A stretch of 64,000 bases of DNA from Steinernema hermaphroditum (GCA_030435675.1 CM059624.1:16392769-16456768), one strand, 5' to 3'; shown: positions 10,316 to 21,199, numbered from the stretch's first letter. Numbers and translations: made by a program. Notes: generated from the letters alone by a model not told the origin.

Positions 10316-10899
10316 GCGATGAACTGCTCGTGGCCAAGACGAAGAATTTTAGAAAACTTCTTGAAGCCTTTTCTCCCACTGAATGTGGCGATTTCAATTT
10401 ATCGTTAAGGGCCTATTATAGTCTGCGCGACAGTGTCGCGTAGCATTGTAAAGTTGTGTCGCGCAGTCGCGCAGCTGCGCGACACGCGAAAACCTATTAT
10501 AGTCTGCGCGACGCGTCGCGTAGCTGCGCGACTGCGCGACACAAAATTCGTGTCGCGCAGCTACGCGACTGTGCGACACGCAGAAACCTATTATAGTCTG
10601 CGCGACTGCGCGACACGTTTTTTTGCGTCGCTCAGCCGTCCGAGCGACACAACATGTGTGTCGCACAGTCGCGTAGCTCTGCGCGGCCGGTCTACCGACG
10701 AGATCTTCACTTCTGAGCCTTCATTTGTGCTCAGCTGGGTGTTTTTTGCCGTTTTGATGAATTTCGTCGCTCATCCGTAGTGCTTTGTCGAACATATATC
10801 GCGTTTTCCACGTTTGTGGACTGAGTTTTCCGTGCATTCGTGTCGTTTTCGCGATGGTTTTCAATTTTAACTTGCGATTTTTCGCATTTCAGGCACACG

Positions 10900-11766
10900 A
10901 TGCACTAGAACAACGAAGCAGCTGGTGCTGTGAAGGTGACTGATGATGTCAAGGCACACATCATCGACCTTGTGAAGCATAAGGACATCCTGTGGAAGGT
11001 GAAATCGAGGGGGTACAAGCTCGACGCCGAAAAGTCTGCTGCCTACCTCGAAATTTCGAACCAAGTTAATGAGCTGCACAGTCTGTCGCTGAAAGGTTTG
11101 TGTTTTCTGACCAGTTATCTCTTAATTTGCTCTTTCAGGCGAAGACATACAAAATATTTTTAAGAATCTGAAGGATTCCTACATGAGAAGATTGAAGAGT
11201 GCCAAGAAGGCGATGGGAAACACTGGAGATGGCGCGAAGAGCAAGAAAAGGGAGGATAAATTCATCTTCGCCGATGAACTTGAGTTCCTCCTTGAGAATG
11301 AAAGCGATCTGGACATGTATGTTTTTGTCGAGTATATATCTATCACCTTCTGATTTGTAGATCCCGTAGAGTCCTTGGAATGGGCAGCCAGGATCTCTAC
11401 TCGTCCTCCGCACAGAAATCGCCCGTTGAAAGCGATTCACAAAGACCACTTTCAACTGCGAGCACTCTCTCTCTCTCTTCCGCCGTGGAAGACGACCTCG
11501 ACGATGCGTTCAACAACGAGATCCACACACCAATTAGGAAGCGTAGACGCGAACAACGCTCCAGCCGCGCGGATGAGGAATTGGCGTCCGTACTGCGAAC
11601 TCTCGCTGAGGAGAATAAGAAGAACAAGTACGAACACTTTGCCGATGAAGTCGCTTGCTGCCTCAAGACAGTTGAGGACCGAAACCCGACGTTGGCGCTG
11701 GACATGAAACGCCAGATCCAGGAAGTTTGTTACAATTTCGAGAAGAAATCTCTTGATCTTCTTTGA
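10900..11766 (+). pseudogene. Harbinger accessory protein (MADF-like), stop at codon 3
   Basis: Three exons with matching phases: 10900-11095, 11139-11316, 11361-11766 (260 codons). The exon 1 frame has conserved helical spacing ...VKAHIIDLVKHKDILWKVKS..., exon 2 continues KNLKDSYMRRLKSAKK, together a MADF/SANT-like DNA-binding fold; exon 3 is a polar linker plus a C-terminal helix. In PIF/Harbinger elements this protein works with the transposase at the ends. The first ATG (10900) is followed by CAC and then TAG (10906-10908) in the same frame, so translation from it fails. The next in-frame ATG comes much later, and a GTG at 10930 marks where the conserved part begins. Otherwise the frame is clean, implying recent loss. 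Confidence 0.7.
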
Positions 11767-11914
11767 GTAGAATTGTTCAGATGGTTTTGGTCGTTTCAGA
11801 CATAAAGGTGTACTTTTTGCAGTTTCGTAAAGGTGTACTCTTTGTAGTTTCGTATTATCGATGCAAATGCCTGTGTTCTTCGCTGGGTTGACGTAGTAAT
11901 TCTTCTCTTTCAGT

Positions 11915-12834
11915 ATGAGAAATCGACGAAAGCTGATCACGTTGCTGCGAGTCGCGAGAGCACTTCTTCTTCTCAGGAGAGGCCGAAGGATGAGGGCATA
12001 CGTCCGATCCTCGCACTTGGAGCATCAGCCATCACGCTTCAAGTTGTTCGAGGAATATTATAACGACGAAGGATCCGATGACCTGCGGCAGTTTCTTCGC
12101 TTCAGTCGTGCGGACTTTGACAGTCTACACGAAACGCTCCGTGCCAATCTGGAGAAGCCACGAAATCACAGGTACCCAATTTCATCGAAGCATCGACTTG
12201 CCGTCTTCCTCCGGTACCTTTTGCGACAGTTTATTTGTGGCTACTTTTGTGGTTCCAGATTCATCGGGCACGGCCCGTCTTTCAAGGCCATGGAAACGAG
12301 CTTCGGCATTGGATATACCACTGTTTACAAGATTATATTAGAAGTGGCGCACGCAGTTCTCGAGAGCTCTCTGCAGCTGCCTCTGCCTACAACAGATGAT
12401 CTTGTGGCATCTGCAAAAGAATTTGAGAGGAGCTGGAATTTTCCGAATTGCATTGCCGCCTTGGATGGAAAACATATTAGAACGAAGGTACTTTCTTCTC
12501 GTATGTTTGATGATATGTAGGAGTTCTAGGCACCAGACGGAGGAGGTTCCTTGTTTTTCAATCACAAGGAGCCCGTTGCAGATGAACGCCGATAATGCGC
12601 GTGATGTGGCTGCAGCCATCGCTGTTCTTCACAACTTCCTGGACCAAAGAAATGGAGCGAGGCGAGGACGTTCTCGAATTACTGGATGGACATGTTAATG
12701 CCGGAGCTCTTGAATCTCTGCCGGAACTAGGATCTCGACAGGCCTCTCAGCAGGGAAGACAAATCAGACAGAAGTTTGCTCAGTACTTTTACAGTCCAAG
12801 TGGTCAGTTGTCTCACCGTGATTATGCCCAATAA
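11915..12834 (+). pseudogene. Harbinger DDE transposase with internal deletion
   Basis: Open from ATG at 11915. The N-terminal helix-turn-helix region is present (...FRFSRADFDSLHETLR-type helices, then ISSKHRLAVFLRYL and IGYTTVYKII). The first catalytic aspartate is in NCIAALDGKHI (about 12,455-12,475). After a short intron-like gap near 12,487-12,528 the frame resumes as APDGGGSLFFNHKE and then jumps directly to the normal C-terminal block ...PLQMNADNARDVAAAIAVLH. The central DDE core, which should hold the second Asp and the Glu, is missing, and the remaining C-terminus is split between two frames, ending at 12834. It cannot catalyse transposition. Confidence 0.75.
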
Positions 12835-13093
12835 ATGTTTGTTACACATGTGTTCAGGCTTCTCTCCAAATGCCTCTCGATTTCACACTGTCGCACAGCT
12901 ACTGTCGCATAGCGTATTATAGTTGCAAATACGGGTTTTGCGTCGCGTAGCTACCAGACTATAATGGGCCCTTTATAGATAATTGTTCTCGTGGTTCTCT
13001 TTTATAGGTGTACCAATTTTCACGTGAATCCGTTGGATTTTCGTCGAGATATAGCCATTTTTAGGCGTTACAGAACTTATGGAACACCCTGTA

Positions 13094-14812
13094 TACTTAA
13101 GCCTACAATTTTGTTTTCGTTGAAAAGTGTTCATACAGTGGCGGAAATATAAATAGGGACACCTGTGGAGAAAGCAATCTTTCGTGTTTTAGGTGTATTT
13201 AACAGCAACTGATTCTGAAACGACTTTCGCTGTGAGACGTAGAATTTCCTGCTGATTCTTATCATATATAGAAGTTAAGTCATAACCCCTGATCAGACAA
13301 CAATTTCGTTGCGGGACCATTCGGCGCTCATTTCGTCGCGGAAACATAAATAGGGTTACCTCCTAAATACAGGTAGAATTCCTGTGTTATGAAACGTAAA
13401 ATGGCAGGAACAGCTATTGGGTTGGCACATTGAAAAAGGGCCATTTGGTAAACATTCTGTTTTTGCATCATGTTTACAGCTGCAGCAAAGATGATTTGTG
13501 CGTTGTTGAGTGCAGCGAACTCCCACCCCATGTTATGATTGGCAGCTTGCACATTGCATCCCTCTCGATATTAGAGGTCTATTTTGTTTTTATAGTCATT
13601 TTTGGCATCTCGAGATGGCAAAATGAGAAGTGATGAAGGGGCTTCCTATGGTATTAATTATGTGAGGGACGGTGACTGCTTTCAACTACCTATATCGCTG
13701 GGTCTTGCTTACCGAATGCACCTATTGTTGTCTTTTTTCCCATTTTCACTCATAGATCGTTATGGGTAGTCATGGGTAGGCCTTAGATCGTCATGGGTAG
13801 CGTGTAGAACGTCATGGGAAGCCTCTGGATCGTAATGGATAGCGTCTAGAACGTCATGGGTCGCCATGGGTAGCCTCTGAAACGTTATGGACCATCATAG
13901 ATAGTTTCTGAATCGTCATGGGTAGCCTTTTCTGCGTGTCAGGTGTTAAGTTGGGAACAGGTTAACTTTTGTGGTGTGGAAGTTTTGGAACAAAGAACAA
14001 ACAAAGAAACACTTCTCCAGGCTCGCTTAGCTCGCTCCTCCCCTGCCCCCACAGGCGAATCATGTCGAGAACCACGACTGTATACTGATCCAAACGTTGA
14101 ACTTGTTTGATTGATATCCCGCTATCTAAGATGAATTTCAAAAATCCGCGCAGTGGAAATGATAGGTAATATATTCAGCTTTCGAATGACACCAAAACGT
14201 TCAACTTTTCCGTTCCATAACAGAATAACGAATTCCCTCTGAATGACGATGGCTCGGTTGAAAGAAACCATTTTTCGGAGCACACAGTGGAGCTAACAAG
14301 CAGCGAACACCAGATGCTCCGGTGTAAAATAGAAACCGAAACTTGAATATCATAACATTCAAAGAGTGAAAAAACGTCGAATACCAAATATTTCAAATGG
14401 TTCGGTTACAAAAGGCGAATTTGAAGAGCGGATTCTGATAGGGCACGCAAATACAACTTTTTATACCAGTTGGCAATAAAAGTGAAAGAAACTAAAGATC
14501 TGTGGAATTGTTTGATGCGAAGGTGTTCAAAATCACTGACGGCACTTTCTTGCGTTGCTTCTTTAGAGTTCTCCTCGAATAGTGCTTGTGATTTTCGCAA
14601 CTTGAACAGCAAATTTTGCCAAATGTTTCTGTTTCGCAAAAGTTGTCCAGATTCAGTGTTTGGCAAAACGATGAATTGACATCGTTACAGTCTGAAAGTC
14701 AGCGTCGCGATGAGGTGAAGATGATTCTGCTTGCCTTTCTTGTAAAACCTTATGTTGGCGACGCATGATCCGCTTATACACCACTAAATAATATGATTAA
14801 TTCTAGTAATTG
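13094..14812. other. Intergenic with mariner MITE
   Basis: A mariner-like end (TATTGGGTTGGCACATTGAA) at about 13,415 begins a copy running to about 13,735 that shares its interior with 3405-3972. Nothing gene-like is seen from 13,940 to 14,812. The ADAMTS-like gene's stop codon marks the end. Confidence 0.5.
13752..13935. repeat. Degenerate minisatellite, about 20-30 bp unit
   Basis: Repeats of GATCGTCATGGGTAGCCTCT with variations (AACGTCATGGGAAGC, GTAATGGATAGCG, CATCATAGATAG) occur six to eight times in a row. Unit length varies between copies. Confidence 0.75.
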
Positions 14813-17555
14813 TTACATGAGAAAGACCTTTTGAAAACCACAAGGAGTTCCGTCCATGGCTGGAAAGTAGGAACGCGTTTCACATGGCGAGAAACGCTTG
14901 TGAAGTCGGTTTTTGCACCACAGACGGCGGCAGGGGTCTCCCAACTTACCGTACTCTCGGTTCTAAATTCAAATGATATGAATCCGAAATAATTATCAGT
15001 AAGACCGACTACTCCATTTAAGCAATGCCGGTGCTTATGGCCATGATTCCTATAATCGGTTTGAAACAGTTTTTATATTGGCAGACTCTACCGTCCAATG
15101 TGGGTGCAACATACGGCAATATACCTTGTAAACGCGCGTATGACTCAGCTACATGCTAGAGAATTACGAAAGAACATCGGAAAATGGAAATTCAGGCCGA
15201 AAGGGGAACGACGATAGCGGTTGACTGTAATAGCAACGTCAGAACGGGAGCGAGAACAATCGTATTATGGACCAAAAGCTGGATTGGATTGATTTGTTAG
15301 CCAGAAGTTTAAATTAGATCACATTTCGTTCAGATTTCATCAAAATGAGCGTGAAACACGCATAGACATACTTTTGTGAGGGAGCGGCTAGAATGTTGAT
15401 AACGTCACTACTCGACGAGCTCAATTAAATCATCTCTTGAGTGTTGAGGATTAAAAGAATTTAAATAATCTTCTCACCAAGCAGACGCCATAATGAGGAC
15501 CATAAGCCAGCTGACACTGCCTGTTCTTATCGAAGATCTCACCAGGTCGAATCTTATTTGTCTGCTCGATGTCGACTGCCTTCTTCACTTTATGTTTTTC
15601 TTTGGAAGCAACCCTCTTCCTGAGACATGCTGACTGTTTCGACCTGAAGACGAGATTTGTATGAAAAAGGAAAAAGTATAAAGGAAACCTCAAAAAGTTC
15701 TCGATCTGCTTCGTTGAACATTGGCTCAGCAATAAGCTGTTTGCAAAGGAGCGTGAGTCTTCGGTACCTGAAGCCACTGGTGACATCAGATAGTTCAATG
15801 TACGATGGCAGTCCTTCGCCTCTCCACTTCCATCGTGGTAAGCGCCAAGACTGTGAGCTAGTTCGTGGGCGGCAATGACCGCCGTTGTGAGGCCGCCAAT
15901 GTCCTCAACAACACTGGACGAATCGCCCAAGGCGCACATAGCACCGACATAGGCCATTCCCTGAGTGGCGGAGTCGTTGCGAGAGGAGAGCAGGTCGAAT
16001 CTTCATTTTGAGTTAAAGATGTTACGCTGATAGTTGGGAGTTACTTTGTTAAAAGAATGACGTGATCGTGGAACGGGAGCAGGTGCGCGAATTTCCGAAT
16101 CCATACATGGACGCGATTGACGGCGTCCAGAGCGCTTATGCTTAGGGACATTCTGAAAGGATTTGTGAGCAGTATGTGTAGTTGTAATGTGCTTTTAATT
16201 ACGAACTTACACAGTAGAATCTGAGTCGTTCCCAGCTGAGTAATCGTCATCGAAGTTGGTTTCATTCAGATCCTTTCTCAATTCTCCTTGTAAGGTCTTC
16301 AGAGGGCAATCATCCTCTCTTCTGGCGATGAACGTTCCCGACAAATGAAGATTTATTCTGCGATCTTTGAAGAATATCAGACGGTTGTAGATCACCCTCA
16401 TCTGTTTTTTGTCATTTATGTGTGCATGAGGAAAATAGCCCACCTCCTCAAAAACACCTCTCAGATACTGTTGCAGTGCATACTGAGCGGAAAATTCGTC
16501 ATGAAGGGCCAATTCATGGAATGCTTCGAACATGGAGTGGTCAGCGACAAATAGAAGATTGAGGTTGAAGTCCTCATGGTAATCATTGAAAGAAGATGGC
16601 GCATTTTTGAAGAGCACTTTCTACAAACAGAGCAGGTGATGCGTATATGAGAAAGTGCTACCTTCGTAAATTTGAAGTGTTTAAAGCGGACGTGTTTCGT
16701 CAAGGCGAATGAATTGATTTTTGCTGAAATTATATGATAACGTTTATAAAGCATTTTAACTGTTCGAATAGCCAAATAATTTTAAAATGCTTTTTGTGTG
16801 CCAAGTAAGATTGCTGGTGGGGTTCTAGTCAATGTAGTAGAATTGATATTGTAGTGGAATTTGCCACCCAATTCAACTAAAATTGGCTAGTTCAAAAATT
16901 TTCACGGGTGCATTTTATTAATGAAACAGCCATTGTAAGTGGCGATATCAGAAAGCAACAAATCATCTGGCTAGTATTTTTATTCAAACCAGCGGAAACA
17001 ATTCACGCGCCAGTGCCAAATGCCAAGCACAATTTGATATCTCGATTCAGTTTCTGCTGTCTGGACGTACATACGATAAATAAGACCGAATTCGAGCACC
17101 ATCAGTCCGGTTATCAACGATCAGCTCAATGATTACTGGATCCTGTTCATAAACAAACAGATGTAAGCTGTGGACATAGACTGTATTATTTACTTTATAC
17201 TGCTCTCATATTGCGGATCGCTTAACGGATCGTCTTTAAAGTAGATGATCGGCTGGATCAGCTTGTCCCCATCAATCATCATTTGCGAATTTTAAAACAT
17301 TGACTCACTTATTACACTGAACGAAAGAACCGTCTTCTATAAACTCCATTATAGTCTCTTAGACGTCAACCACAAGTTTTTGAAGAATTATGCACTTTTG
17401 CACGTAAAAATTGATCGTAAAACTAAAAAATAATGTTATTCTAACCCAGATCCCACCATCAAAAAGCGATAAATCTCACCGGGAGATGGCGGAAGAGCGC
17501 TCACATCTGAAAGCAGGGCAATAAACAGCGCCCAAAACACACGATCCGCAGTCAT
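14813..17555 (-). CDS. ADAMTS-like zinc metalloprotease (M12B)
   Basis: Well-supported exons (complement): 17480-17555 (signal peptide MTADRVFWALFIALLSDVSA), 16662-16723, 16211-16620, 16045-16152, 15689-16000, 15478-15643, 14813-14962. The catalytic domain starts near FNLNLLFVAD in 16211-16620. The zinc site is HELAHSLGAYHDG, with the Met-turn NYLMSP after it, both in 15689-16000. The last two exons form an ADAMTS cysteine-rich block: GEIFDKNRQCQLAYGPHYGV, DPCRRLWC and PAMDGTPCG, ending soon after. No thrombospondin repeats follow, so it is a short, secreted form. Prodomain exons probably include 17060-17145 (...FVYEQDPVIIELIVDNRT), about 17,192-17,282 and about 16,875-16,960 (LLLSDIATYNGCFINKMHP), but I could not join all phases to 16662-16723. 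Intron 15644-15688 is only 45 bp. Confidence 0.8.
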
Positions 17556-18173
17556 CGTCTCGGGAGGACAAGTGGAGGGACAGAGACCGCAGACGGGCTC
17601 TTATAATGTATTCATCAAAACGTGCTCATCACTGCGGCGCTTTGCCGCCAACTTTACAGCAAACAGGGACAACGCGGAGGCACCTCTGGCACAGGAGGAT
17701 CTCGCTGAGGAATCGTTCGAGTGAATCAGTTTTTTTGTCCGGAGATGCGCCGTTTTTTGGTGATAAATGTTTGTTCAATGGAGATGTCGGATCATTCGGA
17801 TCGTGATCAATCAATGAGAACACTTTGCGGTAGAATCTGAAGGCGACATGTTGTTTTAGGGCGCTTTTTGTGTTAGATTTAAGTCACGTGACTGGACTTG
17901 TGCAGGCATAAGTGCACATCTGGTAAGGTCGTGTTGTCATATAAAGGGGAGATGATGTTCTTGGCAGCATGACTAATGTCAAAGATATGTGTGCGTGCAC
18001 AACAACCGTTTCTAAAAACATCCAAATGTCATTTTCTTGAGATTTTCAACACAATAAGCTGTTTACAGTTAATATAATGAATGTTGACATAGCATATAAT
18101 TACGTTGGTTTTCTCTAAAACTGTACTATTAATCGAAAATACTATACAACTTTCATAACTGAAAAAAAAGAAT
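17556..18173. other. Intergenic, probable promoter of the metalloprotease
   Basis: No coding exon is supported. The region upstream of 17555 should hold the promoter of the minus-strand protease, but I see no distinct TATA box or motif cluster. Confidence 0.4.
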
Positions 18174-18177
18174 CGCT

Positions 18178-18244
<67 letters not shown>

Positions 18245-18247
18245 AGC
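18174..18247 (-). tRNA. tRNA-Asn (GTT)
   Basis: 74 nt. Reads GCTTCCGTGGCGCAATCGGT at the 5' end; anticodon loop CTGTTAA with GTT; T-loop TTCAAGC; acceptor GCTTCCG paired with CGGGAGC with a G-T pair. The A box and B box (GGTTCAAGCC) are canonical. This is the most likely functional copy of the three nearby. A run of T follows on the minus strand (AAAAAAAAG on plus, 18162-18170), a suitable Pol III terminator. Confidence 0.92.
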
Positions 18248-19233
18248 ACACGGATACTAACTTCCCAAGTTGAGACATTACTAGAAATAAAAGCGGCTGT
18301 GCGCGAATTTGCAGATGTCTGGATCTGTTAACTGGTGTGTTAAAAATTTAAATCTCTTGAAATGCCAAACCACCTGGGGATTGTCCAAATCAATGGAAAG
18401 GGAAAGAGGATCAGGGAAATACCAGAAGCAGATAATAAAGCAAAAATCAGCAGCGAAAATCGGCCGGTACAGTGAACTCCCACTCTGTACTATGATTTGT
18501 CCACGGCACGTTTTTTTGCATGCCTCATCATCGATCGGAACGCGGCCGCCGTCCATTGCAACAATTCAGATGTAAGAACGACGTTGACTAGCTCGTTTCT
18601 GCCACCATAAGGAGTGTATTTGGTAGTTTGCCCTTAAGTGCCTTCGTTAATCTTTTGCTTATCTAACGAGAAAGTCTTCGGAAATATCGCCTCATATCGA
18701 GATGAAAATTTGACTACAGGAATATACAATACTGTAGTTAGCCTAGACGTTTAAATCGCGAAAAATTTGTACAATTTGTTGCATCCTGCTTTTTCTCGAT
18801 CCCGACCCCGATCCCGAGTCTCCATCCGCGTTGATAATGCACTGGTGAAAGTGAATTCTATTCTATACCACTTAATGGATTCCTTGTTTTGAAAATTGTG
18901 AGATCTTGTATTACTACTACTTTAAGAGTTTTTCCTACCGAAGAGCTTCGAGAACGATGGTCGTCGAGATTATCCGAGTGATGAACGTATCAAAAAGTAA
19001 GTCAGATCGTGATATTCTTCAACGCAAAACTAAACCAAATCCAGAAGGTTAGATAGGACCAGATTGTCCCAGCTCCATCCCTCTTCATCTCTAGCGACCT
19101 TAGTTCTTTGCACAGGCTTGGTCGCGTCCATCTGAATCAGTTCAATTTAGGCACTCGCCATTTTCCGCCAGCATCACTTTGGGTGTCGACGGAAACATTA
19201 ACATTAACATTTATTCCGTATCATTGATTTACA
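18248..19233. other. Intergenic with dispersed repeat
   Basis: No gene is supported. 18,935-19,050 is a diverged copy of the repeat at 5545-5660. GATCCCGACCCCGATCCCGA at about 18,798 is a short internal repetition. Confidence 0.45.
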
Positions 19234-19820
19234 TCAAGCGGATCCCATTATGCTCAACCATTGGTGTAGCGTCGTTCTTCTCGCTTGGTTCTGCCACGCT
19301 TGCGTCCTCAGCGTTTTCTTAATCTCATCACGCCATCTTGTTCTTGGTCGTCCGAGCGGTCTCGAAACGATTGGCCTCCAGTCCGTCAGGCGTTTCGACC
19401 ACTTTTCTTCGTCTTCATTTGCGAGTTTCCACGCGTATTTCATCTTTCTCTTCTTTGCAGATTCAGCAACATCAGCAATCTTCGTGACGCCACGCAGCCA
19501 TTCGTTCGTCTTCCTGTCCAGTAGACGAACGCCGACCATTCTCCGCTCAATCTTCCGTTGTGCGGTTGCAAGCTTCCTGCAGGCGGTCTTCGCCAGTGCC
19601 CACGTCCCACGTCGCTCCGTACAGCATCGCAGGAAGGAAGCACATGTTGAACAGGCGCCGCTTCCATCGCATTTCTACGGTCGGATTGGTAAGGAACTCC
19701 TTGTACTGCTTGAAAACGTTCCATCCGCTGCAGGTTCGACGGCTGATCTCTCTTCCATGGTCGCGAATCAATCGGACTTCTTGACCAAGATAGATGAAGG
19801 ATTCCACAGACCTGGAACTG
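19234..19820 (-). pseudogene. LINE reverse-transcriptase C-terminal fragment (RTE-like)
   Basis: Two adjoining frames on the minus strand separated by a stop or frameshift near 19,545-19,560. The upstream part reads FIYLGQEVRLI...EISRRTCSGWNVF and then LFNMCFLPAMLYGATWDV; the downstream part reads WKLANEDEEKWSKRLTDW, then GRPRTRWRDEIKK. These match the thumb and C-terminal region of nematode non-LTR retrotransposons (F-x-Y-L-G; P-x-L-x-Y-x-x-x-T-W; G-R-P-x-x-R-W). The endonuclease and most of the RT domain are missing, so this is a 5'-truncated, dead copy, as is usual for LINEs. Confidence 0.75.
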
Positions 19821-20163
19821 TCGACGGAAATAACTTACAAAACTGGCTTCCTGAGAATGACGACATCCACTACTACCGGGAAATTGTTACCCACATGGAC
19901 CCGGACCTTCCAGCAGCCAATGGAGGATGTGCCTTAAAAGAAAGTGTCTGGGAAGTGAGTCCTTCGCCGTGGTTCAATTGGATTTCATTACCTTGATACC
20001 AATTTCAAATTTCTGATGTTTCTTTGAGTGAATAAAAGCTAAAGAGTAGAGAAACTCTAAGAGTGGCTTTGTGCAGTAATAAAAAAAATAAAGAAAACTT
20101 GACGATATTTAATAAAGGAGTTATGAAAGAAATACATACAATCACACGTATTCGAAGATCAGT

Positions 20164-20237
20164 GCTTCCGTGGCGCAATCGGTTAGCGCGTCCGGCTGTT
20201 AACCGAAAGGTTGGTGGTTTAATCCCACCCGGGAGCG
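20164..20237 (+). tRNA. tRNA-Asn (GTT)-like, mutated T-loop, possible pseudogene
   Basis: 74 nt and nearly identical to the copy at 18174-18247 through the anticodon (GTT) arm. The T-loop reads TTTAATC, so the normally invariant C56 is T. C56 pairs with G19 in the tRNA elbow and is part of the internal promoter B box, so both transcription and folding may suffer. One other change (TCCGGC for TTCGGC in the anticodon stem) opens or alters a base pair. Confidence 0.75.
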
Positions 20238-20538
20238 ATGTCGATGGAGCGATACCTTTTTGATGTTCAGCTTGTGATTTTCAGCATACGTTTTTATCGC
20301 AACTAAAGAACAAACATTTTTGCCCCGAAAACCTCACTGTTGTATCTTTAATTTGTTCTATCGGAATAACCGACTACATTGCGAGGATAAGTACATCTAT
20401 TGACGTCGAGGAGGTTGTACAGCCGATTGTACATGAGTCGAGCAGTTTGCAACTCGCCACCGCAACACGAGTCCCTTAAATGAAACTTAATTAAAAAATT
20501 AGATCTATTTGTGGTAAACTCGTAAACAAAAAAGTGTT

Positions 20539-20556
20539 CGCTCCCGGGTGGGCTTC

Positions 20557-20609
<53 letters not shown>

Positions 20610-20612
20610 AGC
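20539..20612 (-). tRNA. tRNA-Asn (GTT)-like, mutated T-loop, possible pseudogene
   Basis: 74 nt and identical to the 18174 copy over the D and anticodon arms. The T-loop reads TTGAAGC, so C56 is G. This is a different base change at the same position as in the copy at 20164. It is oriented opposite to that copy, with about 300 bp between them. Confidence 0.75.
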
Positions 20613-21199
20613 ATGCCCGTCAACCATTCTCAAACATGACATATTGCTAGATAGCGCTGACCTATTTTATATTCCACTGTCTTACAGACCGCACTCTCTC
20701 ACAAATTGGGGGCCAACCATGCTGATATAATTTGAATCGTTTTCTTCTTATGCGAACGCCAACTGTAATGCGCTTTTTTGATCGCAAATAGGATTCAAAA
20801 ACCATCACACACAATCCCTTTTGGCGACTACACACGCTTGGCTGGATCAAACCAAACCGTTATGTTGCTGATGACAATGATTAAATTTGGTTGGGTTGGA
20901 AATTCCGTTTTGTGCATAGATGTTCATTTCGAGAAATCGAGGTACAGTCATAATCAATGAAATAATTTAATTTCTACTTAATTATTCATTATTATTAGTA
21001 AGTGAGGAGCGAATTATGCGCGTAATAAATGCAAAAGGTCTAGGTATATACAGGCAAGAAGATCACTACTGGAGCGGCCAAACGAGATACTACCATGAGA
21101 AATGACCGCTGACGACGGCCCGTGAACAAAGTGAAATACCGGGATAAGAGAGGACGGGGTAAGGCAGGCACTCTGAAAATTGCAAGGACTATATCGAAG
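20613..21199. other. Intergenic, 3' flank of the Myb-like gene
   Basis: No exon is supported. The stretch after the stop at 21200 (minus strand) should hold the 3' UTR of the Myb-like gene. Confidence 0.4.

Larger units (their letters stand above)
10405..12975 (+). mobile_element. PIF/Harbinger element nested in the mariner-type element
   Basis: The element proper is 10408-12972 (2565 bp). Ends are inverted: AGGGCCTATTATAGTCTG on the left and, on the right, the reverse complement of AGGGCCCATTATAGTCTG. The 3-bp target TTA is duplicated at 10405-10407 and 12973-12975, the hallmark of PIF/Harbinger. Subterminal regions (10425-10680 and about 12,890-12,950) hold dense GTCGCGCAGCTGCGCGACAC-like palindromes. 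It carries the two genes usual for the superfamily: a DNA-binding accessory protein (here MADF-like) and a DDE transposase, both on the plus strand. Confidence 0.9.
9217..13093 (-). mobile_element. Tc1/mariner-type element, host of a nested Harbinger element
   Basis: Terminal inverted repeats are identical over 26 bp: 9219-9244 begins CAGGGTGTTCCATAAGTTC, and 13066-13091 is its exact reverse complement. Both ends are bordered by TA (9217-9218 and 13092-13093), the expected duplicated target. Total length is 3873 bp. The Harbinger element accounts for 2565 bp, so the original element was about 1.3 kb, normal for a mariner-type transposon. Orientation cannot be read from the ends; the remains of the transposase are on the plus strand. 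The 26-bp identity of the ends contrasts with a badly decayed transposase, which suggests a copy mobilised in trans. Confidence 0.85.

Noticed and set aside
10433..10780. CRISPR-like regular repeats
   Set aside because: The repeats are short overlapping palindromes beside a Harbinger end, with no constant repeat-spacer pattern, in a eukaryotic genome.
19250..19996. 248-codon plus-strand frame
   Set aside because: It is antisense to the LINE fragment, which has clear reverse-transcriptase motifs on the minus strand.
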